In this document: positions 16,497 through 25,750 of the stretch, one piece after another
How the letters are laid out: each line of letters opens with the position of its first letter
How positions within the stretch are numbered: the stretch's first letter is position 1
Origin: Aestuariimicrobium soli
Lineage (GTDB): Bacteria; Actinomycetota; Actinomycetes; Propionibacteriales; Propionibacteriaceae
Direction: 5' to 3'
Assembly (NCBI RefSeq): GCF_051192575.1
Contig: NZ_JBPJSQ010000006.1
Span: forward strand, 186,001-250,000
Length of the DNA: 64,000 bases
Notes under the pieces: model-generated
Database searches by the model: none
Told to the model about the DNA's origin: nothing
The model's input: the letters and a program-made list of their open reading frames with translations, nothing else
Position numbers and translations under genes: made by a program

Positions 16497-16988
16497 ATGT
16501 CTGACGTGCCCCAGAGGATCGGCGACACCGAGCGCGACAAGGCGGTCCAAGAGCTGCAGGCCCACCACGCCGCGGGTCGGCTCGACCTGAGCGAGTTCGA
16601 GGAGCGGATGCAGCGGGCGCTGCAGGCCAAGACCATGGCTGACCTCAGGCCCCTGTTCGTTGACCTCCCCACGACCGACTTCGCCAGCACGGCAGGCGTC
16701 AGTGCCGCGCAGGCACTGGCCGTGCCGCGGGAGGCGACGGCGGTGTCGTCCGAGGCGACCCCGAAGCAGCCGACCACGTCGGCCCAACGGACCGCGCGAT
16801 TGGTGACCGGCCTGATGTGGCCGGCCGCGCTGATCATCAACTTCGCCTTCGGGTGGGAGTGGTGGTGGCTGATGCTGGTGCCGGTGTTCGTGATGCCGGT
16901 CATTCTGAACTCGTTCGGCATCGAGGACCGTTCGGGCCGCCGCAAGGTGCACGGCGACCATCGCGGGAACCGTCGGGAGATCGAATGA
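16497..16988 (+). CDS. DUF1707 domain protein with two-helix membrane anchor
   Basis: The 163-residue protein has an N-terminal DUF1707 (SHOCT-like) segment, RIGDTERDKAVQELQAHHAAGRLDLSEFEERMQRALQAKT split across residues 6-45, with the conserved RIGDxER, GRLxxxEFxER and A-x-T elements. Two closely spaced membrane helices follow at about 100-140 (GLMWPAALIINFAFGW and WWLMLVPVFVMPVIL). DUF1707 proteins are common in actinobacteria and of unknown function, often linked to envelope regulation. The stop overlaps the next gene's ATG. Confidence 0.82.
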   Translation: MSDVPQRIGDTERDKAVQELQAHHAAGRLDLSEFEERMQRALQAKTMADLRPLFVDLPTTDFASTAGVSAAQALAVPREATAVSSEATPKQPTTSAQRTARLVTGLMWPAALIINFAFGWEWWWLMLVPVFVMPVILNSFGIEDRSGRRKVHGDHRGNRREIE

Positions 16989-17986
16989 CCTCCGCCGATC
17001 CGTCGACCACGATCGGCTGGGGCATCGTGGGCACCGGCCGGGTGAGTGCGACGATCCTGGCTGACCTGCGGATGGTCGACGGAGTCCGGGTGGTCGGGGT
17101 GGCCTCGCGCAGCCTCGAGCGCGCCCGGGCCTTCGCCGACGAGCACGACCTCGACGAGGCCTTCGACTCGGTCGAGGCCTTGGCGGCGCACCCCGACGTG
17201 CACGTGGTCTACGTCGGCACCCCGCAGGCGCAGCACCGCAAGGCGGCCTTGGCGGCGATCGGTCAGGGCGCGGGCGTGGTCGTCGAGAAGTCGTTCGCGG
17301 CGACGTTCGAGGGAGCCGACGAGATGGTGCGGGCGGCCCGAGACGCCGGCGCCTTCTGCATGGAGGCGATGTGGACCCGCTTCCACCCGGTGATCGCGCA
17401 GGCCCACGCGCTGATCAACGCCGGCGAGATCGGCGAACTGCGCAGCATCCAGGCCGATCTCTACGCGCCGCGGGAGTTCGACCCCGACGACCGGTTGTTC
17501 AACCCGGCCCTCGGCGGTGGCGCCATGCTCGATCTGGGCGTCTACGTGATCAGCGTGGCGACGGACTTCCTCGGTCACGCCGAGGCGATCCACACCTGGG
17601 GGTCGAAGCTGCCCAACGGTGTCGAGGGTCAGGCCACGATGGTGCTCGACCACGGCAACGGCCGGCATTCGAGCCTGATGATCGCCCTGACCGCCGCCGG
17701 CCCCGGGCGGATGGTGCTGATGGGCACCGAGGGGCACCTGGAGATCCTGCCCCGCTTCCACCACTCCCCCGGGTTGGTGCTGCGCCGCACGGGGGAACCC
17801 GCCCGCGATTTCCCCTGCGAGGGCCTGATCGGCAAGGGCTACGCCCACGAGTTCGCCGCGGTCACCGAGGCCCTCCGCGAGGGTCGCACCGAGTGCGAGC
17901 GGATGCCGCTGGCCGACACCCTGCACGTGCAGGGTCTGATGCAGCGGGCCCTGGGCGACCTCGGCATCGTCCACCACGACGACTGA
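16985..17986 (+). CDS. Gfo/Idh/MocA-family oxidoreductase
   Basis: The 333-residue NAD(P)-dependent enzyme has the Rossmann motif GIVGTGRVSATIL, the motif VVEKSFAAT at the EKP position (EKS here, a common variant in this branch), FCMEAMWTRFHPV, and GGGAMLDLGVYVISVA in the substrate domain. This pattern is that of the dihydrodiol-dehydrogenase/trans-acenaphthene type branch. The ATG overlaps the DUF1707 stop, giving a two-gene operon that ends in a long hairpin. The natural substrate is unknown. Confidence 0.82.
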   Translation: MTSADPSTTIGWGIVGTGRVSATILADLRMVDGVRVVGVASRSLERARAFADEHDLDEAFDSVEALAAHPDVHVVYVGTPQAQHRKAALAAIGQGAGVVVEKSFAATFEGADEMVRAARDAGAFCMEAMWTRFHPVIAQAHALINAGEIGELRSIQADLYAPREFDPDDRLFNPALGGGAMLDLGVYVISVATDFLGHAEAIHTWGSKLPNGVEGQATMVLDHGNGRHSSLMIALTAAGPGRMVLMGTEGHLEILPRFHHSPGLVLRRTGEPARDFPCEGLIGKGYAHEFAAVTEALREGRTECERMPLADTLHVQGLMQRALGDLGIVHHDD

Positions 17987-18019
17987 GAACCCTGCCCCCT
18001 CGTTGGGGCACCATCACCG

Positions 18020-18089
18020 CCACAACCCGAACGCGGGCTCGTTCGACTGCCTTCTCAGGGGGTCGAACGAGCCCGCGTGCGGGTTGTGG
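18020..18089. terminator. 28-bp inverted repeat between convergent genes
   Basis: Arms at 18020-18047 and 18062-18089 pair over 28 bases with one mismatch (core CGCGGGCTCGTTCGAC), around a 14-base loop. It lies between the convergent stops of an oxidoreductase gene and ileS, so it should act as a bidirectional terminator. There is no T-tract on either side. Confidence 0.65.
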
Positions 18090-18095
18090 AGGCGG

Positions 18096-21000
18096 TCAGG
18101 CCTTGGTGACGCGCACCGCCAGGCCCAGATCGGCCTCGCGCACCCAGTCGTCGCCGCTCGAGTCCTGCTCCGAGACCGTGGTGGCGAGCACCTCGTCGGC
18201 GATCAGTGCCTGGTGCTCGCGCACCGCGGCGGCCAGGTCGTCGGACTCGGCCGACCACGCCAGCGAGATCCGGTCGGAGACGTCGAGGCCGGAACCCTTG
18301 CGGGTCTCCTGCACGAACCGGACGACCTCGCGGGCCAGCCCGGCCGAGACCAACGCGGGCGTCAGCTCGAGGTCGAGCGCAACCGTCTCACCCTGCTCGT
18401 TGACCACACTCCAGCCCTCGCGCGGGCGCTCGGTGACGATCACCTCATCGGACGAGACCTCGGTGCCGCCCTCGAAATCGACGGTGGCCACCCCGGTCGC
18501 CGCCAGCGAGGCCGCCAACTGGGCGGCATCGGCCGCGGCGATCGCCTGAGCCACCAGCGGCGTCTGCTTGCCGAAGCGCTTGCCCAGCGCCCGGAAGTTG
18601 CCCTTGGCCGAGTGGTCGACGAGATCTCCGGCCGAGGCGAACGACTCCACGGCCTCGACGTTCAACTCGGCGCGGATCTCGGCCAGCAGCTCCTCGTCCA
18701 ACTGCGCGAAGGCCTGCGACGGCACCAGGATGCGTGACAGCGGCTGCCGGGTCTTCATCTTCGACTCGGCGCGCGCCGACCGGCCCAGCTCGACGAGCCG
18801 GCGGGTGACCGTCATGGCCCGCGCCAACGACGCATCCTCGTCGGTGCCCGCGGCGGCAACCGGCCAACTCGACAGGTGCACCGAGGCGGGTGCACTCGGG
18901 TCGGTGGCGACCACCAGGTCTTGCCAGACGCGCTCGGTGACGAAGGGCATCAGCGGCGCCATCAGCTGGGTGAGGGTGACCAGCACCCGGTGCAGCGTCG
19001 ACAGCGCGCCCAGATCTCCGTCCCAGAACCGGCGGCGCGAGCGACGCACGTACCAGTTCGAGAGCACGTCGATGAACTCCGCCAGCTCCGATCCGGCGCC
19101 CTGGGTGTCGAAGTTCTCGAGCCGCTCGGTGACGTCGGCGACCAGTTGGTTGAGCGAGGCCGTCAGCCAGCGGTCGAGCACGTGGGTCGGCTCGGCCAGC
19201 CCGTCGGCGGGCGACCACTGGTTGGCGCGGGCGTACAGCGCCTGGAAGGCCACCGTGTTCCAATAGGTCAACAGCACCTTGCGGACGACCTCCTGCAGCG
19301 CGGTGTGACCCACGCGACGAGCACTCCACGGCGAACCGGAGGCCGCCATGAACCACCGGACCGCGTCGGCACCGTGCTCGTCCATCAACGGGATGGGCAG
19401 CAGGATGTTGCCCAGGTGCTTCGACATCTTCTTGCCGTCCTCGGCCAGGATGTGGCCCAGGCAGAGCACGTTGGAGTACGAGCTCTGGTCGAACACCAAA
19501 GTGCCGATCGCCATCAGCGTGTAGAACCAGCCGCGGGTCTGGTCGATCGCCTCGCAGATGAAGTCGGCCGGGTAGGCCTTCCGGAAGGCCTCGACCGACC
19601 CCTCGGCGTGGGGGTAGCCCAGCTGCGCGAACGGCATCGAGCCCGAGTCGAACCAGGCGTCGATCACCTCGGGCACGCGCCGGTAGGTGCCCTCCTCGCC
19701 GGGCAGGGTGAAGGTGATGTCGTCGACGAAGGGGCGGTGCGGGTCGAGGGACGACTGGTCCTCACCGGTCAGCTCCGACAGCTCGGCGAGCGAGCCCACG
19801 CAGACCAGCTTCGAGGGGTCGGCGTCGTTGCGCCAGATGGGCAGCGGAGTGCCCCAGTAGCGGTTGCGCGACAGGGCCCAGTCGATGTTGTTGTCGAGCC
19901 AGTCGCCGTAGCGGCCGTGCTTGATGTTCTCGGGGTACCAGGTGGTGTTCTCGTTCTCGCGCAGCAGCTCCTCGCGGCGCTGCGTGGTGCGGATGTACCA
20001 CGAGGGCTGGGCGTAGTAGAGCAGCGCGGTGTGGCAGCGCCAGCAGTGCGGGTAGCTGTGCTCATAGTCGACCTTCTTGAACAGTCGGCCGCGCTCGCCC
20101 AGGTCGGCGACCAGGGTGGTGTCGGCGGTCTTGAAGAAGACGCCACCGACCAGCGGGAGCTCGGCCTCGAAGGTGCCGTCGGGGCGCACCGGGTTGATCA
20201 TCGGCAGGCCGTAGGATCGGCAGACCGCCATGTCGTCGGCGCCGAAGGCAGGCGACTGGTGCACCAGCCCGGTGCCGTCCTCGGTGGTGACGTAGTCGGC
20301 GAGCACGACGAAGTGACTGCGGGTGCCGACGGCCTCGCGCGCCCGCTGGCGGGCCGGGTCGTCGCTAGGCTGCAGCGGCTCGCTGTCGCCGAACTCGACG
20401 AGGTCGAAGACGCGGTCGTAGGTCCAGAACTCCATCTCGGCGCCGGTGAACCGCTCGGTGATCTGCCAGACCGGCTGACCGTCGTCCGTGGTCGCGCCCA
20501 GGTTCTTCTCGAACAGCGGCTCGGCGACCACCAGGGTCTGCTGACCGTTGGTGGCGGCCACGTAGGTCACCTCGGGGTGCACCGCGACGGCCGTGTTCGA
20601 GGGCAGGGTCCAGGGCGTGGTCGTCCAGACCAGCAGCGCTGCCCGGCCGGCCAGGGGCCCCGAGGTCAGCGGCATGGTGACGTAGACCGAGGGGTCGACG
20701 ACGTCTTCGTAGCCCTGCGCCAATTCGTGGTCCGACAAGGTGGTCTGGTCGCGGGGGCACCACGGCGCCACCCGGAAGTCCTCGACGAGCAGCCCGTTGT
20801 CGAAGATCTGCTTCAGCGCCCACCACACGCTCTGCACGTAGGCCGGTGACATCGTCCAGTAGGCCTCGTCCATGTTCACCCAGTAGCCCATGCGCTCGGT
20901 GAGCTTGGCGAACTCGCCGACGTGGCGCCCCACCGACTCGCGGCACTGGGCGTTGAACGCCTCGACACCGAAGGCCTCGATGTCGGCCTTGCCGTTGAAC

Positions 21001-21338
21001 CCGAGTTCCTTCTCGACGGCCAGTTCGACCGGCAGCCCGTGGCAGTCCCAGCCGGCACGGCGCTCGACGTGGAAGCCCTGCATGGTCTTGAACCGGGGGA
21101 AGACGTCCTTGAAGACCCGGGCCTCGACGTGGTGGGTGCCGGGCTGGCCGTTGGCCGTGGGCGGACCCTCGTAGAAGGTCCAGGCCTCGCCCTCGGCGGT
21201 GCGCGCGAGGGAGGCGTCGAAGGTGCCCTGCTCGGCCCACAGCGCGAGCACCTCGCGGTCGACCTCGGGCAGGTTCACGCTCGCCGGGACCGGCGGGTAG
21301 GCGGCTGCAGTGGGAGCGGGCACGGGTTGGTCGGTCAT
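18096..21338 (-). CDS. ileS: Isoleucyl-tRNA synthetase
   Basis: The 1080-residue class I synthetase charges tRNA-Ile. The HIGH-type motif is in GQPGTHHVEARVFKD, WDCHGLPVE follows, the editing (CP1) domain lies in the first half, and GKKMSKHLGN is the KMSKS loop. Length and motifs fit the actinobacterial/eukaryotic-like clade rather than the E. coli type. The ATG at 21338 is chosen because the conserved N-terminal region (VPASVNLPEVDREVLALW) starts 20 residues later and longer frames run into a T-box leader. Expression is expected to respond to uncharged tRNA-Ile. Confidence 0.96.
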   Translation of the reverse strand: MTDQPVPAPTAAAYPPVPASVNLPEVDREVLALWAEQGTFDASLARTAEGEAWTFYEGPPTANGQPGTHHVEARVFKDVFPRFKTMQGFHVERRAGWDCHGLPVELAVEKELGFNGKADIEAFGVEAFNAQCRESVGRHVGEFAKLTERMGYWVNMDEAYWTMSPAYVQSVWWALKQIFDNGLLVEDFRVAPWCPRDQTTLSDHELAQGYEDVVDPSVYVTMPLTSGPLAGRAALLVWTTTPWTLPSNTAVAVHPEVTYVAATNGQQTLVVAEPLFEKNLGATTDDGQPVWQITERFTGAEMEFWTYDRVFDLVEFGDSEPLQPSDDPARQRAREAVGTRSHFVVLADYVTTEDGTGLVHQSPAFGADDMAVCRSYGLPMINPVRPDGTFEAELPLVGGVFFKTADTTLVADLGERGRLFKKVDYEHSYPHCWRCHTALLYYAQPSWYIRTTQRREELLRENENTTWYPENIKHGRYGDWLDNNIDWALSRNRYWGTPLPIWRNDADPSKLVCVGSLAELSELTGEDQSSLDPHRPFVDDITFTLPGEEGTYRRVPEVIDAWFDSGSMPFAQLGYPHAEGSVEAFRKAYPADFICEAIDQTRGWFYTLMAIGTLVFDQSSYSNVLCLGHILAEDGKKMSKHLGNILLPIPLMDEHGADAVRWFMAASGSPWSARRVGHTALQEVVRKVLLTYWNTVAFQALYARANQWSPADGLAEPTHVLDRWLTASLNQLVADVTERLENFDTQGAGSELAEFIDVLSNWYVRRSRRRFWDGDLGALSTLHRVLVTLTQLMAPLMPFVTERVWQDLVVATDPSAPASVHLSSWPVAAAGTDEDASLARAMTVTRRLVELGRSARAESKMKTRQPLSRILVPSQAFAQLDEELLAEIRAELNVEAVESFASAGDLVDHSAKGNFRALGKRFGKQTPLVAQAIAAADAAQLAASLAATGVATVDFEGGTEVSSDEVIVTERPREGWSVVNEQGETVALDLELTPALVSAGLAREVVRFVQETRKGSGLDVSDRISLAWSAESDDLAAAVREHQALIADEVLATTVSEQDSSGDDWVREADLGLAVRVTKA

Positions 21339-21344
21339 GAATCC

Positions 21345-21560
21345 CTCGTCGGTGGGTTCCTCGCGGAACACGGTCGGACGAAGGGACGAGCCCCCGCTCG
21401 CGCAGGACCCCGCGGTACCACCCTCCTTGGCGCCTCCCCGGTGGGGGTGCACCCGCTCATGGCCGCCACAGCCGGTTCTAGTGAGGAGCCTTCCCTCAGG
21501 GGGTTGGATCCCGTTCTTCCGGCGGCTCCGGGGTGATGGCCCCTTCAACGCCTCGTGGAC
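21345..21560 (-). promoter_or_regulatory. T-box riboswitch, isoleucine-specific
   Basis: On the minus strand the leader holds the T-box core GGGTGGTACCGCGG (near 21411-21424), whose UGGU bulge pairs with the tRNA acceptor end. Upstream, GCCATCACCCCGGAG places an ATC (Ile) specifier at 21535-21537, followed by GCCGCCGGAAGAAC, the conserved AG-bulge region. A TAGGAT -10 box lies at 21567-21572. The segment between core and start has no U-run. Actinobacterial ileS T-boxes act on translation by masking the ribosome-binding site, and that is the likely mode here. Confidence 0.92.
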
Positions 21561-21617
21561 GACCCAATCCTAGATCGCGTGCCCACGAGCCTCCAACTCA
21601 CTTCCGGCCCGGCTCGC

Positions 21618-22487
21618 CTACGCCGCCGCAGCGGGCAGCCGCTCGCCCCGGCGGGGAGCGGGTTCACCCTTGCGGGTCAGGAAGGCCGCCGCCACCGCCA
21701 GCGCGGCGACCGCTGCCACCGCCCCGACCACCACCGAGTGCGGGTCGGCGGCCAGTCGTCCCCACGCGATCCAGCCCAGCCCCCAGACCATCGCGAGGGC
21801 GATGCCCGGAGCGGCCAGGGTGCGAGAGAAGACCAGCCCGAGGGCGGCCGCGACCACCAGCACCACGACGGCGGCCACCGTGTTGCCCGTGACACCGAGG
21901 TCGACGCCACTGCCCACGGCGGCCGCGGTGACGTTGGCACAGGTGGCCACCGCCACCCAGCCCAGGTACAGCCCGTAGGTGAGATCGAGCACCACCGCCT
22001 CGACGGTTCCCCGGGGCCTCGACCGCGCGAGCCGGCGCATCAGCAGTCCGAGCACGAGCGCCAGGGCGACGATGTCGACCACGCTCACCCACAGCCAGCC
22101 GGCCTGGGTGATGCCGAGCCAGGCGCCGTTCAGCACCATCGAGATCGCCGGCAGCGGCCCGAGGGAGGCCGCCCTCGCCGAGACGGCGCCGCTCGGCGTC
22201 CACAGCCAGACCACGTAGACGACCAGCAACAGATAGATCACCGACCAGATCGAGAACGCGGGGCTGCCCGGGGCGATCAGGGTGGCATCCGCCGACAGGG
22301 AACCACCCGCGGTCTGCTCGACCGGGCTGCCGAGAAGGCCGAAGCCCCACAGGGTGCCGATGGCCATGGCGATCAGCCCCAGCGTGTCGAGCAGCCGGCG
22401 TCCGGTTCCCACCCGGCGCACGCGGCCGAGGCTGGTCTCGGCGCGTTGGGGCGCGGCCCCGCTCCGGTCGAGGTCATGGGTGCTCAT
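21618..22487 (-). CDS. Tryptophan-rich sensory (TspO/MBR-related) membrane protein
   Basis: The 289-residue membrane protein has about eight helices. The segment PGSPAFSIWSVIYLLLVVYVVW resembles the first TspO helices (P-x-W-x-F-x-x-VW pattern), and W residues recur at helix ends. Proteins of this length and type are annotated as tryptophan-rich sensory proteins and are often next to photolyase or carotenoid genes. TspO proteins bind porphyrins. It is the last gene of the photolyase operon, with a four-base overlap to the gene before it. Confidence 0.65.
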   Translation of the reverse strand: MSTHDLDRSGAAPQRAETSLGRVRRVGTGRRLLDTLGLIAMAIGTLWGFGLLGSPVEQTAGGSLSADATLIAPGSPAFSIWSVIYLLLVVYVVWLWTPSGAVSARAASLGPLPAISMVLNGAWLGITQAGWLWVSVVDIVALALVLGLLMRRLARSRPRGTVEAVVLDLTYGLYLGWVAVATCANVTAAAVGSGVDLGVTGNTVAAVVVLVVAAALGLVFSRTLAAPGIALAMVWGLGWIAWGRLAADPHSVVVGAVAAVAALAVAAAFLTRKGEPAPRRGERLPAAAA

Positions 22488-23518
22488 CAGAGGTCCTCTC
22501 CGGCCAGTGCCCTCCGCACGGCCTCGTCGAATCCGGTCAGCCCGCCGGGCGGGTCGCCGAGCAGGCCAGCGGCATCGTCCTCACGCTTCACCGCCTCGTG
22601 GATCAGGCTGCCGACCAGGGGTTTCGCGACGGCAGCGTCCACCGGGGTGACCAGCCCCACCCAGTGGGAGGCGAGCCACGGGGTCAGCACCGGCACCGTC
22701 ACCACGATTCTGCGCCGGAGGCCGGTGACCCGTGCGTAGCGCTGCATCATCTGCGCGTAGGTGAACACCTCGGGCATGCCGATGTCGATGGTGCGGTTCA
22801 CGTCGGCGGGCAGCGACCCGGCGCGCACGAGGTAGTGCACCACGTCGGCCAGGGCGATCGGTTGGATGCGATTGCGCAGCCACTTCGGGCCCACCATCAC
22901 CGGCAGGCGCTCGGTGAGGTACCGCAGCATCGCGAACGACGCGGAGTCGGCGCCCAGCACGATGCCCGCCTGCAGCACGGCCGTCGGAACCCCGCAGCCG
23001 AGCAGGATCTCGCCGACCTCGACCCGCGAGCCGAGGTGGGGGGACAACGGTCCCTCGGGATGCAGTCCGCTGAGGTAGACGATCCGGGCGACCCCGGCCG
23101 CCTTCGCGGCCCGTCCGAAGCCGGCGGCCAGCCGGCGGTCCCGTTGCACGAAGTCGTGGCCGGCGCCCATCGAGTGCACCAGGTAGTAGGCCACCTCGCA
23201 GTCCTCGAGCGCCTCGGCCAGCGCGTCGTCGTCGGACAGGTCCCCGACCACCACCTGCACCGGTGCTGCGCGGTCGGGCCCGAGTCGATGGGGGTCGGTC
23301 CAGTCCGGGTCGACCCCCTCGGGGTGGCGGACGAGCACCCGCACCCGCCAGCCGTCGGCGAGCAGGGCGCCCACCAGCGCGGAGCCGATGGCTCCGGTGG
23401 CACCGGTGACGAGAGCCAACCGACTGGACGCCGACTGGGTCGCTGTGGGGGTCGGGTCGGCCGCGGGACTGCCCGGGCTGGCAGGTCGAGAGTCGGGGCG
23501 GTGGGTCGGATCGGTCAT
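22487..23518 (-). CDS. NAD(P)H-binding atypical SDR-family protein
   Basis: The 343-residue protein starts with a 30-residue Pro/Ser-rich stretch, then the Rossmann motif LVTGATGAIGSALVGALL. The sequence VAYYLVHSMGAGHDFVQRDR and IVYLSGLHPEGPLSPHLGSR is the pattern of the SDR_a5-like NAD(P)H-binding proteins (YLVHSM is characteristic). Redox substrate unknown; such genes commonly sit beside photolyases in actinobacteria. It starts one base after the stop of the CPBP gene and overlaps the TspO-like gene. Confidence 0.75.
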   Translation of the reverse strand: MTDPTHRPDSRPASPGSPAADPTPTATQSASSRLALVTGATGAIGSALVGALLADGWRVRVLVRHPEGVDPDWTDPHRLGPDRAAPVQVVVGDLSDDDALAEALEDCEVAYYLVHSMGAGHDFVQRDRRLAAGFGRAAKAAGVARIVYLSGLHPEGPLSPHLGSRVEVGEILLGCGVPTAVLQAGIVLGADSASFAMLRYLTERLPVMVGPKWLRNRIQPIALADVVHYLVRAGSLPADVNRTIDIGMPEVFTYAQMMQRYARVTGLRRRIVVTVPVLTPWLASHWVGLVTPVDAAVAKPLVGSLIHEAVKREDDAAGLLGDPPGGLTGFDEAVRRALAGEDL

Positions 23519-23519
23519 G

Positions 23520-24269
23520 TCAGCTCCCCAGGTCGAGGGCGGGGCCGAGCAGCAGCAACATGCCGAGCGACCAGGTCAGGTGGGTGGCGATCGGGCCCGC
23601 GACACCTCCGGTGACGCGCCGCTGCGCGGAGGTGACCAGCCCCAGACAGAGGGCTCCGAAGGTGAGCAACGGCACACCGGAGAACAGGGTGGAGCAGGCA
23701 TACCCCACGGTCGAGACGAGGATCGCCCAGCGGCGAGGCGAGGCGCTGAACACGGCCCCACGGAAGAACAATTCCTCGGCGATCCCGTTCACCACGGTGA
23801 CGAGCGCGACCAGCGCGAGCGAGCCGCTGGCGGCATGGGCCAGTAGATCGTCCACGGGTGAGCGCAGCACCGGCACCCGTCCGATCAGCAGGGCCCCCAG
23901 CAGGAAGACGACCAGCAGGATCAGGCCCAGGATCAGGCCCTGAAGCACCCCGCGGCTCGCCGTTCCGGAGCGGGTGCGCCCTCGTCCGAGGTGCAGGGGG
24001 CCGGACGCCACCGCGCCCACCACCCACAACCCGGCCACGCCCAGGCCTGCCGGGTAGAACCATGGGTCGCCCGGGGTGATCGCCAGCGCGGCGCCCAGGG
24101 CCAGCGCGCCGAGCACGACCGTCACGGCCACCACCACCCGCCGACGGACGAGCGCTGCCGCGGTCTGCGGGGCCGGCTCGTCGACCCGGTCCACCAGGGA
24201 GGCGTCCAGGAAGTCCCGCAGCTCCGACATCGGGGCGGTCCAGGCGGCACGTCGTCCGGCCCTCGTCAT
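23520..24269 (-). CDS. CPBP-family intramembrane protease-like protein
   Basis: The 249-residue membrane protein carries the CPBP/Abi signature EELFFRGAVF in a helix near residue 165 and a second motif with conserved His, ATHLTWSLGMLLLL, near the end. Rce1-like CPBP enzymes are intramembrane glutamic proteases; bacterial members have bacteriocin-immunity or unknown roles. The ATG at 24269 overlaps the photolyase stop (ATGA), which decides the start over longer frames. Confidence 0.8.
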   Translation of the reverse strand: MTRAGRRAAWTAPMSELRDFLDASLVDRVDEPAPQTAAALVRRRVVVAVTVVLGALALGAALAITPGDPWFYPAGLGVAGLWVVGAVASGPLHLGRGRTRSGTASRGVLQGLILGLILLVVFLLGALLIGRVPVLRSPVDDLLAHAASGSLALVALVTVVNGIAEELFFRGAVFSASPRRWAILVSTVGYACSTLFSGVPLLTFGALCLGLVTSAQRRVTGGVAGPIATHLTWSLGMLLLLGPALDLGS

Positions 24270-25660
24270 GACGAGTTCCGATGACGGGCCTGATCGTGAC
24301 GGGCCAGCGCCACCCGACGCTCGTCCGCGTGGTCGATGATCCGTTCGGGGTAGCCGTGAAGGTAGCCGTCCTCGGCCTGCCAAGGCTCATGCACCGCGGC
24401 ACCGCTGAGGTGGGCGAGTTCGGGAACCCAGCGGCGCACGTAGTCGCCGTCGGGGTCGTGGGTCTGGCCCTGCTTGACCGGGTTGAACACCCGGAAGTAG
24501 GGCGCTGCGTCGGTGCCGGTGCCTGCCACCCACTGCCAGCCGTGGGTGTTGGAGGCGAGGTCGCCATCGATCAGGTGGTCGAGGAACCATTGCGCGCCAG
24601 CCGGCCACCAGACGTGCAGGTCCTTGGTGAGGAAGCTGGCGGTCACCATCCGCACCCGGTTGTGCATCCAACCGATCGCCAGCAGTTGGCGCATGCCGGC
24701 GTCGACCAGCGGGAACCCGGTGCGTCCCTGCTGCCAGGCCTTCAGGGCCTGCTCGTCGGCGTCGTACTCCATGCCGGCCAGGGCATCGCGCAGGTCGCCG
24801 GTGAGACTCGCGGGGTGGTGGTGCAGCACGTCGGCGTAGAACTCCCGCCAGGCCAGCTCGGAGCGGAAGCGGTCGGCGCCCTTGCCCGTGTGCGGCGCCA
24901 GGTCGGCGAGCAGGGTGCGCGGGTGCAGCACCCCGAACTTCAGGTAGGGGGAGAGCTCGGAGGTCGCCTGCTGCAGGTCGGCGCGGTCGCGTCGATCGGC
25001 GTAGCTCAGCAGGCCGTCGTCCAGGAACGCGTGCCACCGGTCCAGGGCAGCCCCCTCCCCCGCGTCGGGCAGGTCGGGATGGTCGGGGTCGTCCAGCAAC
25101 TGCTCGACCAGCTTCCAGGCGCCCGCGTGCGAGGCGTCGTCGGCGATCACCAGCCCCTCAGGCTCCTCGGCGGGAGCCCGCCAGCCGTGCTCGCGCCAGG
25201 TGCGCTCGAAACTGCTGAAGGTGCCGTGCGGTCCGCCCGCCTTGGTCAGCACCCGGCCGGGGGTCACGGCGTACGGGCTGCCAGTCTCGACCCAGGCGAT
25301 GTCGTGCTCGTGAAGAGCGGATGCGACCCGTCGGTCACGATCGGCGCCGGCGGGCTCGGTCTCGGTCGAGACGTGCACCGAGGTGGCGCCGATCGCTCGG
25401 GCGAAGGCGGGGATCTGCTCGGCCGGGTCACCGTGGAGCAGGGTCAGCCGCCCCTCGTAGCTCTCGCGCAGGGCCAGCAGCGTCGCGGCGAGCCATCCGC
25501 GGCGGGCGGCTCCAGCCCCGTCCAGGAAGGCGGGGTCCAGCACGAACACCACCGCGACCGGCCCTCCGCCGGATCGCTCATGGGCCGCCGCCAGCAGCGG
25601 GAGGTCGGCCCGGCGCAGGTCTCGCCTGAGCCACACCACCGCTGTCCGTCCGGCTGTCAT
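24266..25660 (-). CDS. phr: Deoxyribodipyrimidine photolyase
   Basis: The 464-residue enzyme repairs cyclobutane pyrimidine dimers with light. It has the N-terminal antenna domain start VVWLRRDLRRADLPLL and the C-terminal FAD domain with MHNRVRMVTASFLTKDLHVWW and LIDGDLASNTHGWQWVAGTGTDAAPYFRVFNP, the class I CPD photolyase signature. GAGGAGGG lies upstream of the ATG at 25660, which is preferred to a GTG 51 bases earlier. It heads an operon whose promoter overlaps a CarH-type repeat and faces the P450-crt operon, so light induction is likely. Confidence 0.94.
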   Translation of the reverse strand: MTAGRTAVVWLRRDLRRADLPLLAAAHERSGGGPVAVVFVLDPAFLDGAGAARRGWLAATLLALRESYEGRLTLLHGDPAEQIPAFARAIGATSVHVSTETEPAGADRDRRVASALHEHDIAWVETGSPYAVTPGRVLTKAGGPHGTFSSFERTWREHGWRAPAEEPEGLVIADDASHAGAWKLVEQLLDDPDHPDLPDAGEGAALDRWHAFLDDGLLSYADRRDRADLQQATSELSPYLKFGVLHPRTLLADLAPHTGKGADRFRSELAWREFYADVLHHHPASLTGDLRDALAGMEYDADEQALKAWQQGRTGFPLVDAGMRQLLAIGWMHNRVRMVTASFLTKDLHVWWPAGAQWFLDHLIDGDLASNTHGWQWVAGTGTDAAPYFRVFNPVKQGQTHDPDGDYVRRWVPELAHLSGAAVHEPWQAEDGYLHGYPERIIDHADERRVALARHDQARHRNSS

Positions 25661-25750
25661 CGTCGTCCGCCCTCCTCGGGTGATGGGTCGTGTGCTCGAC
25701 CACCCCGACACGATCCGGCGCGCGCCGCTGGCCGATGTGCCCTCCCCGGC

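Noticed and set aside
18096..21548. ileS starting upstream at 21548
   Set aside because: The extra codons translate the T-box RNA; conserved synthetase sequence starts after the ATG at 21338.
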